Part shown: piece after piece, positions 43,783 to 52,499 of the stretch
How the letters are laid out: each line of letters begins with the position of its first letter
Numbering within the stretch: the first letter of the stretch is position 1
From: Halogeometricum sp. S3BR5-2
Lineage (GTDB): Archaea; Halobacteriota; Halobacteria; Halobacteriales; Haloferacaceae
Length of the DNA: 64,000 nucleotides
NCBI RefSeq assembly: GCF_031624635.1
Contig: NZ_JAMQOQ010000002.1
Location: 496,001 to 560,000, forward strand
Reading direction: 5' to 3'
The notes under the pieces: model-generated
What the model saw: only the letters and a program-made list of their open reading frames with translations
Databases searched by the model: none
What the model was told of the DNA's origin: nothing
Translations under genes and position numbers: made by a program

Positions 43783-44635
43783 GGACCAGCCTCCAGAGCG
43801 CCCCCACCGTGAGGGCCATGCCGACCAGCGTGTTCAGCGCCGGATACCACCAGTACGCGCGCTCGACGTCGACGTTCGAGCGGACGACGGCGAAGACGGC
43901 GAGGGGGTACGCGAGCATCAGGGCACCGAGTCGCGGGTCGACGAGGGCGAACCCGGCCGCGGCGCCGAGCCAACACAAAGCGCAGTAGGCGTACGTGCGA
44001 CGCTCGCCGAGGAGCGTCGCCGTCGTGCGGATGCCCGCCTCCCGGTCGGGTTCGATGTCGGGAATCGCCGAGAACGTGTGCATCCCCATCGTCCACAGCC
44101 ACGCGCCGACGACGGCGGCCGCGGGCGGATGGCGACCCGCGACGGCCGCGAACGCCGCCGCGCCCGGCATCACGTACAGGCCGTTCGAGACGGAGTCGAG
44201 GAACGGCGTCGTCTTGAATCGCAGGGGCGGGGCGCTGTACTCGATGCCGAGGAGGAAGAAGCCCGCGAGGTACGGCCACGCGAGCGTCGGGGTGACGGCG
44301 AAGACGACGACGCCGAGGAGCCCCGAGGCGACGACGACGGCGGCGACGACGGGGTCCTCGTCCCCCCGCCAGCGCGCCTCTTTGTCCTCCTTCTTCGGGT
44401 TCCGCTCGTCAACGTCGACGTCGAAGGCGTCGTTGACGCCGTAGACGAGCACGTTTGCCGGGAGGAGGAAGTAGCCCGCGAGGACGAGAGTGGGGAGAGC
44501 GTACAGGTCGCTCACGGCGTCGGCGGCGAAGGCGGCGCCGACGAAGACGGGACCGGCGAGGTAGAGCCAGAAGCGCGGCCGCGACAGCGTGAAGAGATAT
44601 GAGAGGCGGCCGCGGGCGGACGCGGCGGGCGTCAC
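43775..44635 (-). CDS. lyeJ: Lycopene elongase / UbiA-type prenyltransferase
   Basis: A 286-residue membrane enzyme of the UbiA family. YGVNDAFDVDVDERNPKKEDKEA is the first aspartate-rich magnesium motif; SAIPDIEPDREAG is the second. It attaches C5 units to lycopene to make C50 carotenoids. The GTG start at 44633-44635 lies inside the crtD stop region (GTGA overlap) and cruF follows with an eight-base overlap, so the three are one operon. The frame is open far upstream but that is crtD out of frame. Confidence 0.92.
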   Translation of the reverse strand: MTPAASARGRLSYLFTLSRPRFWLYLAGPVFVGAAFAADAVSDLYALPTLVLAGYFLLPANVLVYGVNDAFDVDVDERNPKKEDKEARWRGDEDPVVAAVVVASGLLGVVVFAVTPTLAWPYLAGFFLLGIEYSAPPLRFKTTPFLDSVSNGLYVMPGAAAFAAVAGRHPPAAAVVGAWLWTMGMHTFSAIPDIEPDREAGIRTTATLLGERRTYAYCALCWLGAAAGFALVDPRLGALMLAYPLAVFAVVRSNVDVERAYWWYPALNTLVGMALTVGALWRLVRG

Positions 44636-46131
44636 GCGACTCGCTCTGCCATCTCTTCGGCCGTCAGCCGACCGCTGATGAGACACATCGGGACGCCGAT
44701 GCCGGGCGTGGTGAACGACCCCGTGAAGTAGAGGCCGGGCACCTCCTCGGAGTGGTGCGGCGGGCGGAGCAGCGCCGTCTGTCTGAGCGTGTGTGCGAGG
44801 CCCAGCGCCGTCCCGCGCGTGCTGTTGTAGCGCTCGGCGAAGTCGTTCACGCAGAAGGACTCCTCGAAGACGATGCGGTCGCGTAGGTCCTCGCCGGTGT
44901 GTTCGGCGATGTCGTCTAGCACGAGATTCCGATACTCTTCTCTGCGCTCCGGGGTGTCGTCCAGTCCGGCGGCGATGGGGACGAGGGCGAACAGGTTCGA
45001 GTGCCCGTCGGGGGCGACGTCGTCGTCCGTCTTCGAGGGAACGCAGAGGTAGTAGGCGGGGTCGTCGGGCCACGCGGGGTCGTCGAATATCTTCTCGAAG
45101 TGGTCGTTCCAGTCCGTCGGGAGGACGAGCGTGTGGTGTTCGAGGTTCGGCACGTCGCCCTCGACGCCCAGGTAGAGCAGGTAGGCGGAGGGGGCGTACG
45201 TCCGGGTGTCCCAGTAGTCCTCGTCGTACTGCCGTTTGCCCTCGGGCAGGAGGTCCATCTCCGTGTGGCGGTAGTCGGCGTCGCTGACGACGTAGTCCGA
45301 GTAGAACTCTTGATTCTCCGTGCGGACGACGAACCCGCCCTCGCGCCCGCGAATCTCCGTGGCGGGCGCGTTCACGCGGAAGTCGACGCCGAGTTCCTCG
45401 CCGAGTTCGACCATCGCGTCGACGACGCCGCCGAGTCCGCCGTCGGGGTAGTAGACGCCCATGTTGAAATCGACGTGGCTCATGAGGTTGTACAGCGCCG
45501 GGGTGTTGTTCGGCGCGCCCCCGAGGAAGACGAGAGTGTACTGCATGATTTGCTGGAGTTTCGGGTGCGAGAAGTAGCGCTCGACGTGGTCCTGCATCGA
45601 CCCGACGAGCGAGAGGCCCCGCGCGTTCTTCATCACGTCCCAGGTGGCGAAATCGGAGAGTTCGGTCCGGTCGGTGTAGACGAAATGCTCCATCCCCACT
45701 TCGTAGTTCTTCTCCGATTTCTTCAGGTACTTCTCGAACTGCTCGCCCGCGCCGGGTTCGTACGACTCGAACGTCTCCTTGTTCGCCTCCACGTCGGGAA
45801 CCATGTCGACGCTGTCGCCGTCCTTGAAGAAGATGCGGTAGTGGGGGTCCAGTCGCGTCAACCCGTAGTAATCGGAGGGCGTGCGGTCGAAGTGGCCGAA
45901 GAAGTCCTCGAACACGTCGGGCATGAGGTACCACGAGGGCCCCATATCGAAGCGGAATCCGTCCCGTTCGAGGCGACTCGCCCGCCCGCCCAACTGTTCG
46001 TTCTTCTCGAGGAGGGTCACGTCGGCGCCGGCGCCCGCGAGGTAGCACGCCGTCGAGAGGCCGCCGAACCCGCCGCCGACGACGACCACGGACGCCCCGT
46101 CGACCGCGGAGAGATCCGAGACAGATTTCAT
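44632..46131 (-). CDS. crtD: Carotenoid 3,4-desaturase, phytoene-desaturase family
   Basis: A 499-residue FAD-dependent desaturase. The N-terminal dinucleotide fold VVVVGGGFGGLSTACYLAGAG and LGGRASR follow the CrtI pattern, and the C-terminal FAD motif is FTTPGIGVPMCLISGRL. In the haloarchaeal order crtD-lyeJ-cruF this enzyme desaturates C50 intermediates of bacterioruberin. It could be the phytoene desaturase CrtI, but the neighbours favour CrtD. The ATG is at 46129-46131 and the gene is divergent from an SDR gene across a short spacer. Confidence 0.88.
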   Translation of the reverse strand: MKSVSDLSAVDGASVVVVGGGFGGLSTACYLAGAGADVTLLEKNEQLGGRASRLERDGFRFDMGPSWYLMPDVFEDFFGHFDRTPSDYYGLTRLDPHYRIFFKDGDSVDMVPDVEANKETFESYEPGAGEQFEKYLKKSEKNYEVGMEHFVYTDRTELSDFATWDVMKNARGLSLVGSMQDHVERYFSHPKLQQIMQYTLVFLGGAPNNTPALYNLMSHVDFNMGVYYPDGGLGGVVDAMVELGEELGVDFRVNAPATEIRGREGGFVVRTENQEFYSDYVVSDADYRHTEMDLLPEGKRQYDEDYWDTRTYAPSAYLLYLGVEGDVPNLEHHTLVLPTDWNDHFEKIFDDPAWPDDPAYYLCVPSKTDDDVAPDGHSNLFALVPIAAGLDDTPERREEYRNLVLDDIAEHTGEDLRDRIVFEESFCVNDFAERYNSTRGTALGLAHTLRQTALLRPPHHSEEVPGLYFTGSFTTPGIGVPMCLISGRLTAEEMAERVA

Positions 46132-46235
46132 AGCCGACCTTAGGACGTAGAACGCATAAATCGACTGACTGTGGCGGGACGGCGCCCGGGTTCCGCCGAC
46201 GGAGCGCTTACGTTCCGCGCGTCCTCACCGGGGGC

Positions 46236-46937
46236 ATGGACGTAGACGGTCGGACGGTCGTGATTACGGGCGCGAGTCGAGGAATCGGGGCGGCCCTCGC
46301 GGCGGCGTTCGCCGCCGAGGGCGCGCGCGTCGTCGCCTGCGCCCGCGACGAGGGGTCGCTCTCGGACGTCGTCGCGGACGCCAAGGGCGCGGCGGGGTCC
46401 GTCGAGGCCATCCGCGCCGACGTGCGCGACGAGTTCGACGTCGAGCGGTTGATGGAGACGGCCGCGCGCGGCGCCGGCGACGGCATCGCGGTCCTCGTCG
46501 CCAGCGCCGCGGTGAACCACGCGGCGCCGGGCGAGGCGCCGATGGGCGAGGAGTCGTACGCCCGGTTCGACGACACCCTCCGCACGAACGTCCGCGGCGT
46601 GTTCGCCGCCGTGCGGGAGTTCCTGCCCCACGCGAGCGACGACGCGCGCGTCCTCGTCCCCTCGGGCTCTATCGCCGCGGACGCGAAGCCGGGGATGGGC
46701 GCCTACGCCGTCTCCAAGGCGGCCGTCGAGGGTCTCGCCCGGCAGTTCGCGGCCGACGCCGACCCCGCCGTCGGCGTCGTCGACCCCGGACTCGTGGCGA
46801 CGGACCTCTCCGGCGGGGCGGGCCGCGACCCCGCCGAGGTCGCACAGATGTTCGTCTGGGCCGCCGCCGAACTCGACCGCTCGGACCTCGACGGCGCCCG
46901 CCTCGACCTGCGCGCGTGGAAGGACGCGACGCGCTGA
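46236..46937 (+). CDS. Short-chain dehydrogenase/reductase
   Basis: A 233-residue SDR. Residues 4-25 are TVVITGASRGIGAALAAAFA, the TGxxxGxG cofactor motif, and the catalytic Ser and YxxxK occur in LVPSGSIAADAKPGMGAYAVSK. NHAAPGE lies near the usual active-site Asn. It oxidises or reduces an alcohol or ketone with NAD(P)H; the substrate is unknown. Its start ATG at 46236 is 105 bases from the crtD start, sharing a divergent promoter. Confidence 0.9.
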   Translation: MDVDGRTVVITGASRGIGAALAAAFAAEGARVVACARDEGSLSDVVADAKGAAGSVEAIRADVRDEFDVERLMETAARGAGDGIAVLVASAAVNHAAPGEAPMGEESYARFDDTLRTNVRGVFAAVREFLPHASDDARVLVPSGSIAADAKPGMGAYAVSKAAVEGLARQFAADADPAVGVVDPGLVATDLSGGAGRDPAEVAQMFVWAAAELDRSDLDGARLDLRAWKDATR

Positions 46938-47058
46938 GACCGAGAACTCCTCCGGCGTCCCCGTCGAACGGCACCCGCGCTCCACCGACTCGGTTACTAA
47001 TCCGATGCCCAGAACCAACATCGTGACCCATATTAACCGCGGCATCGGAGTTAACAGC

Positions 47059-47880
47059 GTGTCCCGAATCTCCTGGCTCGGCGTCGGCGCCACCGCCGTC
47101 TTCGTCGCGCTCTCGGCCTACGCGGCGAGCGTCGGCGCGTGGAAACTGCTCGGGATAACGTGGGTCGCGTTCGCGGCGATGGCGCTCGCCGCCCCTCTCG
47201 GCGCCCGTCACCGCGACGAGGGTGCCAACGCCCTCGTGTGGGGCTACGGCCTCGCCAGCGGCGCGATGGTAACGAGCGCGGCCGTCTTCTTGGTGCCGCA
47301 GGCCATCGGCCACCACCCGCAGTACGGCGGGTTCGGCATCGCGGCGGGTCTGCTCGCCGGGTTCGGTTCCCACACCGTCGGTCACCGACTCGCGCACATG
47401 GAGTTACCCGTCGACCGGACCGTCGCCGAACTCGCCGCCCACGCCTTCTCGGCGGGTCTCATCATCGGCATCGTCTACGGCAACATGCCGGGCCTCGGCC
47501 CGACGCTCGGCCTCGCCATCGTCTCGCACAAGGGGCCGGCGGGCTACGCCGCCGCGCGCCGCCTCGCCTCGAAACGGCGCGCCGTTTCGGCGCTCCTGCT
47601 CCCGGCGTCGGCGCTCGGCGTCGCCGCCATCCTCGCCAGCGTCGTCGTCCTCCCCGAGTCGGCGCCGTTCCGCGGCGTCGTCTTCGGCTTCGCCGCGGGC
47701 GTGTTCCTCCACGTGGCGATGGACTTCCTGCCGCGCTGTGAGATAGGGAGCGAGATTCACGAACATCTCTCCGTCGAGGGCGACGCCCACGACCTGCTCG
47801 ACGAACTCCGCGCCCACGCCGTCGCCAGCACGTTCCTCGGCGGTCTGGCGGTGTTCCTCGCGTGGCTGTTCGTCGTTTGA
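47059..47880 (+). CDS. ZIP-family metal transporter
   Basis: A 273-residue membrane protein with seven or eight hydrophobic spans. ELAAHAFSAGLIIGIVYG and LAIVSHKGPAGYAAAR carry the His-containing TM4 and TM5 motifs of the ZIP family, which import zinc or iron. The later HVAMDFLPRCEIGSEIHEHL contains more metal-binding residues. The GTG at 47059 is preferred because CATATTAACC around 47028-47038 fits a leaderless start; an ATG at 47005 would add 18 residues across it. Confidence 0.82.
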   Translation: MSRISWLGVGATAVFVALSAYAASVGAWKLLGITWVAFAAMALAAPLGARHRDEGANALVWGYGLASGAMVTSAAVFLVPQAIGHHPQYGGFGIAAGLLAGFGSHTVGHRLAHMELPVDRTVAELAAHAFSAGLIIGIVYGNMPGLGPTLGLAIVSHKGPAGYAAARRLASKRRAVSALLLPASALGVAAILASVVVLPESAPFRGVVFGFAAGVFLHVAMDFLPRCEIGSEIHEHLSVEGDAHDLLDELRAHAVASTFLGGLAVFLAWLFVV

Positions 47881-47883
47881 TGC

Positions 47884-48249
47884 TTACCCCTCTTCCGACC
47901 CCGACAACCGACGCAGTTGCAGCGAGATTCCGAGCGCCGCGAGCAGCAGGACGGCGAGGTTGAACGCCACCATCAGCGGCGCGCGGTACTCGTAAGTGAC
48001 GAACGTGGAGATGGTCCGTCCGACCGCGAGGTACAACTGCACCGCCGAAATCGCCGCGAGGAGGAGCAGTCCGCCGAGGACGGCGTAGTTCAGCGTCGTC
48101 CGCAGTCGGTCGACGGCGCTCTCCTCGTCCGCGCTCGCTTCCCGCGTCGGTGCTCCCGTCTCGGTCGTTGGTTCGGTGGTCATGGCTGTGTCTCCGTCCG
48201 CGTCCGCCGCGTCGTTCCCGGCGCCGTCCCCTCCCGTCCGGTCCGTCAT
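47884..48249 (-). CDS. Two-span membrane protein paired with PGF-CTERM gene
   Basis: A 121-residue protein starting MTDRTGGDGAGNDAADADGD, an acidic disordered stretch of about 50 residues, followed by two hydrophobic spans (YAVLGGLLLLAAISAVQLYL and PLMVAFNLAVLLLAALGISL) and a short basic end. Function unknown. Its ATG at 48247-48249 overlaps the preceding PGF-CTERM gene stop by four bases, so the two are translationally coupled and probably act together. Confidence 0.72.
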   Translation of the reverse strand: MTDRTGGDGAGNDAADADGDTAMTTEPTTETGAPTREASADEESAVDRLRTTLNYAVLGGLLLLAAISAVQLYLAVGRTISTFVTYEYRAPLMVAFNLAVLLLAALGISLQLRRLSGSEEG

Positions 48250-49268
48250 CGCCCTCGCCTCCGCGCGAGAAGCGCCGCCGCGAGGAGGGCGACGGCGGCG
48301 ACCGCGACCCCGAATCCGGGGGCACCGCCGTCCGTCGCGCCGGCGGCCGTCGCCTCCGGCGCCTCCGTCGACCGCTCTCGTTCCCCGTCGCCGGACTCGA
48401 AGTCCTCGACGCGGAACTCGACCTCCTCTTCGGTCTCGTTGACGGCGATGCGCCTCGTCGGGTCGAGGTTCGCCGCCGCGCGGGCGGTGTCGACGACGAC
48501 GCCGTCCTTCGTCAGCACGGCGTCGAGGTAGTAGTTGTAGCCCGCCGGCACCGTCGCCGACGCCGTCGTCGTGGCGGTTCGCCCGGGGCGGATCGTCCCC
48601 ACGTCGCTCGTCGTCCGCGCGGCGACGACGTTCGAGTCGGCCTGTCGGAGCACGAACGTCACCGCGAGGTCCTCGGAGGGGGCGTCGCCCGCGTTCGTCA
48701 GCGACGCCGCGAGGTCGAGCGTCGTCCGGTTCCCGCCGCCCTCCGCGACCGAGAAGGAGAGGGACGGGAGCGCCTCCCGGTCGCTGAACGCGACGGTCGT
48801 CCGCGCGTACGCCGGCGTCAGCGCCTCCAGTCCGCGGACCGTCTTCGAGGCCTCGTCGACGCGTTCGTCGTCGCGGAACAGGACCGCCTCGATGCGGTAG
48901 CCGCCCTCGCGTTCGACCGTGAGGTTCGTCGCGACGGCCGTCTCGCCGTCGTCTTCGAGCGTTCCGACCTCGACCGTCTCCGTCGTCGCCACGAGTCCGG
49001 AGTCGGCGTCGACGGCGCGGACGAGAAGAGTCACGTTCGGCGTCGGGTCCCCCCGGTGGCGAACGCGCGTCTCCACGCCGAGCGTCACCGTCTCGCCGCG
49101 GACCGCGGCCTCGTCGTAGCCGATGTTCATCTCCGCTACGTCCACGGGACCGGGGCGGGTCACCTCCTCGGCGGGGTCGGCGAGCACCCCGGGGACGGCC
49201 AGCACCGCGAGGAGGGCGACGGCGACGACGGCGACGGCGGCCGCCGCGAGGGCGGCGTCTCGGTTCAT
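48246..49268 (-). CDS. Surface protein with PGF-CTERM anchor and beta-sandwich repeats
   Basis: A 340-residue exported protein. It starts with a signal-like AAAAVAVVAVALLAVLAVPG and ends GAPGFGVAVAAVALLAAALL followed by RRRGR, which is a PGF-CTERM sorting signal cleaved by archaeosortase. The mature part has Ig-like or CARDB-like beta strands (for example VTLLVRAVDADSGLVATTE, TLDLAASLTNAGDAPSEDL). It resembles the haloarchaeal DUF7490 type, recalled from memory. The partner membrane gene overlaps by four bases. Role at the cell surface is unknown. Confidence 0.82.
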   Translation of the reverse strand: MNRDAALAAAAVAVVAVALLAVLAVPGVLADPAEEVTRPGPVDVAEMNIGYDEAAVRGETVTLGVETRVRHRGDPTPNVTLLVRAVDADSGLVATTETVEVGTLEDDGETAVATNLTVEREGGYRIEAVLFRDDERVDEASKTVRGLEALTPAYARTTVAFSDREALPSLSFSVAEGGGNRTTLDLAASLTNAGDAPSEDLAVTFVLRQADSNVVAARTTSDVGTIRPGRTATTTASATVPAGYNYYLDAVLTKDGVVVDTARAAANLDPTRRIAVNETEEEVEFRVEDFESGDGERERSTEAPEATAAGATDGGAPGFGVAVAAVALLAAALLARRRGR

Positions 49269-49379
49269 ACGTCAGAGGATAGAACTGTTCGGTATAGGCT
49301 TTGTGCTCGGGCGGGGTCGAATCGACCGGCCGCGCACCGGGGACGGCGGATTTTTGTCGCGCGCCGCGAATCGTGTGGT

Positions 49380-49784
49380 ATGACAACGTACGTGCTGGCG
49401 ACGAATCACGTCGACACGAGCGCCGCCCTCTGCGATTACCTCCTCTCGCGTCTCGACGACGGCGACGGCGTCCACGCGGTGAACTCCCTGCCCGGCGGCG
49501 ACGACACGTCGGGCGAGGACGCGCGCGACGGGGAAGACGCCCTCAACGTCGTCGCCTCCCGCCTCGGCGGGTTCGCGGACGTGGAGACGCACCAGTTCGT
49601 CCGCGGCAACGACCCGGCTACCGACGTCCTCGACTACGCCGACGACATCGACGCGGACGAACTCGTGATGGGGATTCGGAAGCGCAACCCGACGGCGAAA
49701 GTCGTCTTCGGGAGCACGGCGCAGAAGATTCTGCTCAACTCGAACCGGCCGATGGCGGTCGTTCCGCTCGAACGCGTGGAGTGA
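49380..49784 (+). CDS. Universal stress protein, UspA-like
   Basis: A 134-residue single-domain protein starting MTTYVLATNHVDTSAALCDY. It has a beta/alpha architecture with the C-terminal segments MGIRKRNPTAKVVFGSTAQKILLNSNRPMAVVPL, matching the UspA G-x2-G-x9-G pattern only in part (GIRKRN...GSTAQ). It is shorter than the first UspA, with an acidic insertion (GDDTSGEDARDGEDA). The start ATG 49380 is 111 bases from the divergent PGF-CTERM gene. Confidence 0.8.
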   Translation: MTTYVLATNHVDTSAALCDYLLSRLDDGDGVHAVNSLPGGDDTSGEDARDGEDALNVVASRLGGFADVETHQFVRGNDPATDVLDYADDIDADELVMGIRKRNPTAKVVFGSTAQKILLNSNRPMAVVPLERVE

Positions 49785-49793
49785 GGTCGCGAC

Positions 49794-51101
49794 TCAGTTG
49801 TCGTCGCCGGCGGCGTCTCCCTCGGCGGCGTCCGCGTCCTCGCCGCCGTCCGTCACGGAACTGTCGCCGGTCAGCACCTCGTCGGCCAGCGTCGGCACGA
49901 ACGTCCCGATGTCGGTCACCATGCCGATGGCCTGCGAACTCCCGCGGTCGAGCAGTTGCGTCACCGTCGCGGGGTTGATGTCGACGCAGGCGACGCGCGT
50001 CGTCGAGGGGAGGCAGTTGCCGACGGCCACCGAGTGCAGGAGCGTCGACAGCATCAACACCATGTCGGCCTCGTGGGCCTGTTCGCGGATGGCGTTCTGC
50101 GCCTCGACGGCGTCGGTGATGGTGTCCGGAAGGGGACCGTCGTCGCGGATAGAACCGGCGAGGACGTACGGCACGTCGTTTTTCACGCACTCGTACATGA
50201 TTCCGCTGCCGACGAGACCCTCCTCGACGGCCTCCTCGATGCCGCCGGCGCGGATGACCTCGCTGATGGTGTAGATGTGGTGTTTGTGTCCCTTCCGGGG
50301 GTGCTCCATCGTCTCCATGTCCATCCCGAGGGAGGTGCCGTACAGGCCGCGTTCGATGTCGTGGGTGGCGAAGCCGTTGCCCGCCGAAATCATGTCGACG
50401 TAGCCCTCGCGGACGAGGCGGGCCAGGTCGTCGCCCGCGCCGGCGTGGATGAGGGCCGGACCGGCGACGACGAGCACCTTCCCCCCCTCCCGTTTGGTCT
50501 CCTCCAGGGCCTCGGCGACCTGCTTGATGAGCGACTCGGAGGGGCGCTCCGAGGAGACGCCGCCCTGCATGAACCCGAACGGGCCGGAGGCGTCGCGGGG
50601 GCGTTCCGGCGGGTCGACGCGAACACCCGCCTCGTCGGTCACGACGAGGTCGCCCTCGTCGATGGCGTTCAGCACCTTCGTGTACGCGCGGACGCCGTCG
50701 TCATCCTCCTCGACAACGATGGCGCAGTCCATCTCGATGTTCTCGACGTCGATCCACTCGCCCTCGTAGCGGACGCGCGTCGGGTGGTTCGTCGTGGAGT
50801 AGAAGCCGTTCGGGACGACCTGGTCGGCCGGAGCGGGGACGACGCGAGCGTCCACCGGGTCGATGAGGTTCGCGCCGATCTGGTGCAGTTCGTGCAGAAT
50901 CTCCTGGAGGTCGGCGTCGTCCTCGTCGGGGCCGGCGCTGACGGCCATTCGGCAGTGCGACGTCTTGTCCTTGTGTTTGCCGACGACGAACTCCTCGACC
51001 TCGAAGTCGCCGCCGAGGTCCATCACGAGTCCGAACGCCCGCTGCATCATCCCGGAGTCGATGATGTGTCCCTCCAACTCGACGGTTCGCGTGGCGGTCA
51101 T
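49794..51101 (-). CDS. LOR/SDH-domain protein, archaeal ornithine cyclodeaminase-like (TIGR00300)
   Basis: A 435-residue protein starting MTATRTVELEGHIIDSGMMQRAF. The N-terminal half is the LOR/SDH bifunctional-enzyme conserved domain (ELHQIGANLIDPVDARVVPAP, VPNGFYSTTNHPTRV). The C-terminal half is a Rossmann-like NAD-binding domain with VLVVAGPALIHAGAGDDL and LMLSTLLHSVAVGNCLPST. A member of this archaeal family (in Methanococcus) converts ornithine to proline. The same reaction is likely here. The start ATG at 51099-51101 is the best; 12 codons further upstream exist. Confidence 0.85.
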   Translation of the reverse strand: MTATRTVELEGHIIDSGMMQRAFGLVMDLGGDFEVEEFVVGKHKDKTSHCRMAVSAGPDEDDADLQEILHELHQIGANLIDPVDARVVPAPADQVVPNGFYSTTNHPTRVRYEGEWIDVENIEMDCAIVVEEDDDGVRAYTKVLNAIDEGDLVVTDEAGVRVDPPERPRDASGPFGFMQGGVSSERPSESLIKQVAEALEETKREGGKVLVVAGPALIHAGAGDDLARLVREGYVDMISAGNGFATHDIERGLYGTSLGMDMETMEHPRKGHKHHIYTISEVIRAGGIEEAVEEGLVGSGIMYECVKNDVPYVLAGSIRDDGPLPDTITDAVEAQNAIREQAHEADMVLMLSTLLHSVAVGNCLPSTTRVACVDINPATVTQLLDRGSSQAIGMVTDIGTFVPTLADEVLTGDSSVTDGGEDADAAEGDAAGDDN

Positions 51102-51395
51102 CGTCGGATGTGCGCGGTGCCGTCCTAAGAAGGTCACGCACGCGTCCGAGCGGGGCCGACGCGGGGTCCGGCGGTCGGGAGCCGGGAACCGCGCGGCGCG
51201 AGTCGCGGGTCGCGGACCGGCGGAGGCGGGCCCGTCTACGCGGACCCCTCCGACGACGCGGCGACCGAGAGGATCAACAGTACGGCGACGGCGGCTCTGC
51301 GCGCGCGACCGGTCGGACGGGGCATGATATCACAGCGGGGAACCGAGAACGGATAACGCTGCCGCACCGGGTATCCGATTTGATATTCTGAAGCG

Positions 51396-52499
51396 TCAGC
51401 GGTCGGCGTCGCCGACTTCGCTGTCGAGGAACGCGAGGCCGTGGCCGACGACCGACTCCAGACCGCGGCCCTCGTAGACGTCGAAGTGGCCGGTCGGCAG
51501 GCGGAGGAACGTGGCGTTCGAGAGGGCGTCCGCCGCCGATTCGACGCCCTCGACGGGCACCACGTCGTCGCGCGTCCCGCCGACGACGAGGACGGGGCAG
51601 GCGACGCTCTCCAAGTCGTCGCCGGCCGAGAAGCGGACGAGGTTGAGGAGCGACCGGGCGGGCGTCTCGTTGTCCCAGTCGCTATCGGAGGGGACGGTGT
51701 CGAGGTAGCCCCGGCGCGCGCCGGCCGTCGAGACGAGGGCGAATTCCTCGGGGTCGCCGGCGACGGGGACGGTGTGCGGGTCGGTGAGAAGCGACTGAAG
51801 TCGGTCGCGGACGCCCGACAGCACCGACTTCGCGACGAAGCCGAGGCCCCGCGTCGAGAGCAACCCCCGCCCGGAGAGGACGGGCGTCTGCGCGACGACG
51901 GCGCGCACGCGCGGGTCGTCCGCGGCCACGTCGAGGGCGTGCCCGCCGCCGAGGTCGGTGCCCCAGAGGACGAGGCGGGTGTCGTCGAGGCCCTCCCGGC
52001 CCCGCACGCTCTCGACGGCCGCCTCCCAGTCGGTCCGCTGGCGCGACGGCGAGACGAGGTTCCGCGGGTCGCCGTCGCTGTCGCCGTGGTTGCGGTAGTC
52101 GAACAGGAAGACGGCGTAGCCCGCCTCCGCGAGTCGTTCGGCGTAGGCGGGCAGGCCGAACGAGCGCTCGCCCGCGAGACCTCCGGCCATGACGACGACC
52201 GGCGGTTCCGTGGGTCTGTCGGGGCGGTAGAGCCACCCCGAACAGCGCTCGCCGCCGCTCTCGAAGCCCATCGTCACCTTCGAGAACGACTCCCGCGAGG
52301 GTCGGTCGGCGTCCCGTCCGTCGGTCCGGTAGCCGTCGCCCTCCCGTTCGGCGTGCTTGGCCCGCTTCCACTCGCCCCTGCCGGAGGGTCGGGTCACGCG
52401 GGCACCCCCGACCGGCGCGTCGACGTCGGGCGGACGCCGGCGCTGTTGGTTCGGGGACGACGCTGCGCGCTCCTGGTCGCGTCGGACATACAGACCCAT
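51396..52499 (-). CDS. Alpha/beta hydrolase
   Basis: A protein of up to 367 residues. The core (from about residue 76) begins MGFESGGERCSGWLYRPDR and has the lid-and-nucleophile architecture: PVVVMAGGLAGERS, AVFLFDYRNHGDSDGDP, the nucleophile elbow region LVLWGTDLGGGHAL, and late GTRDDVVP and PTGHFDVY with His. The elbow has Asp (G-T-D-L-G-G) rather than Ser, so it may be a dehalogenase/epoxide-hydrolase-like or inactive member. The start is uncertain: ATG 52499, GTG 52397 or ATG 52271; the first 76 residues are Arg-rich. Confidence 0.8.
   Translation of the reverse strand: MGLYVRRDQERAASSPNQQRRRPPDVDAPVGGARVTRPSGRGEWKRAKHAEREGDGYRTDGRDADRPSRESFSKVTMGFESGGERCSGWLYRPDRPTEPPVVVMAGGLAGERSFGLPAYAERLAEAGYAVFLFDYRNHGDSDGDPRNLVSPSRQRTDWEAAVESVRGREGLDDTRLVLWGTDLGGGHALDVAADDPRVRAVVAQTPVLSGRGLLSTRGLGFVAKSVLSGVRDRLQSLLTDPHTVPVAGDPEEFALVSTAGARRGYLDTVPSDSDWDNETPARSLLNLVRFSAGDDLESVACPVLVVGGTRDDVVPVEGVESAADALSNATFLRLPTGHFDVYEGRGLESVVGHGLAFLDSEVGDADR

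Noticed and set aside
42316-43812. Plus-strand ORF antisense to cruF
   Set aside because: Low-complexity Arg/Glu/His sequence in the shadow of a clear membrane enzyme.
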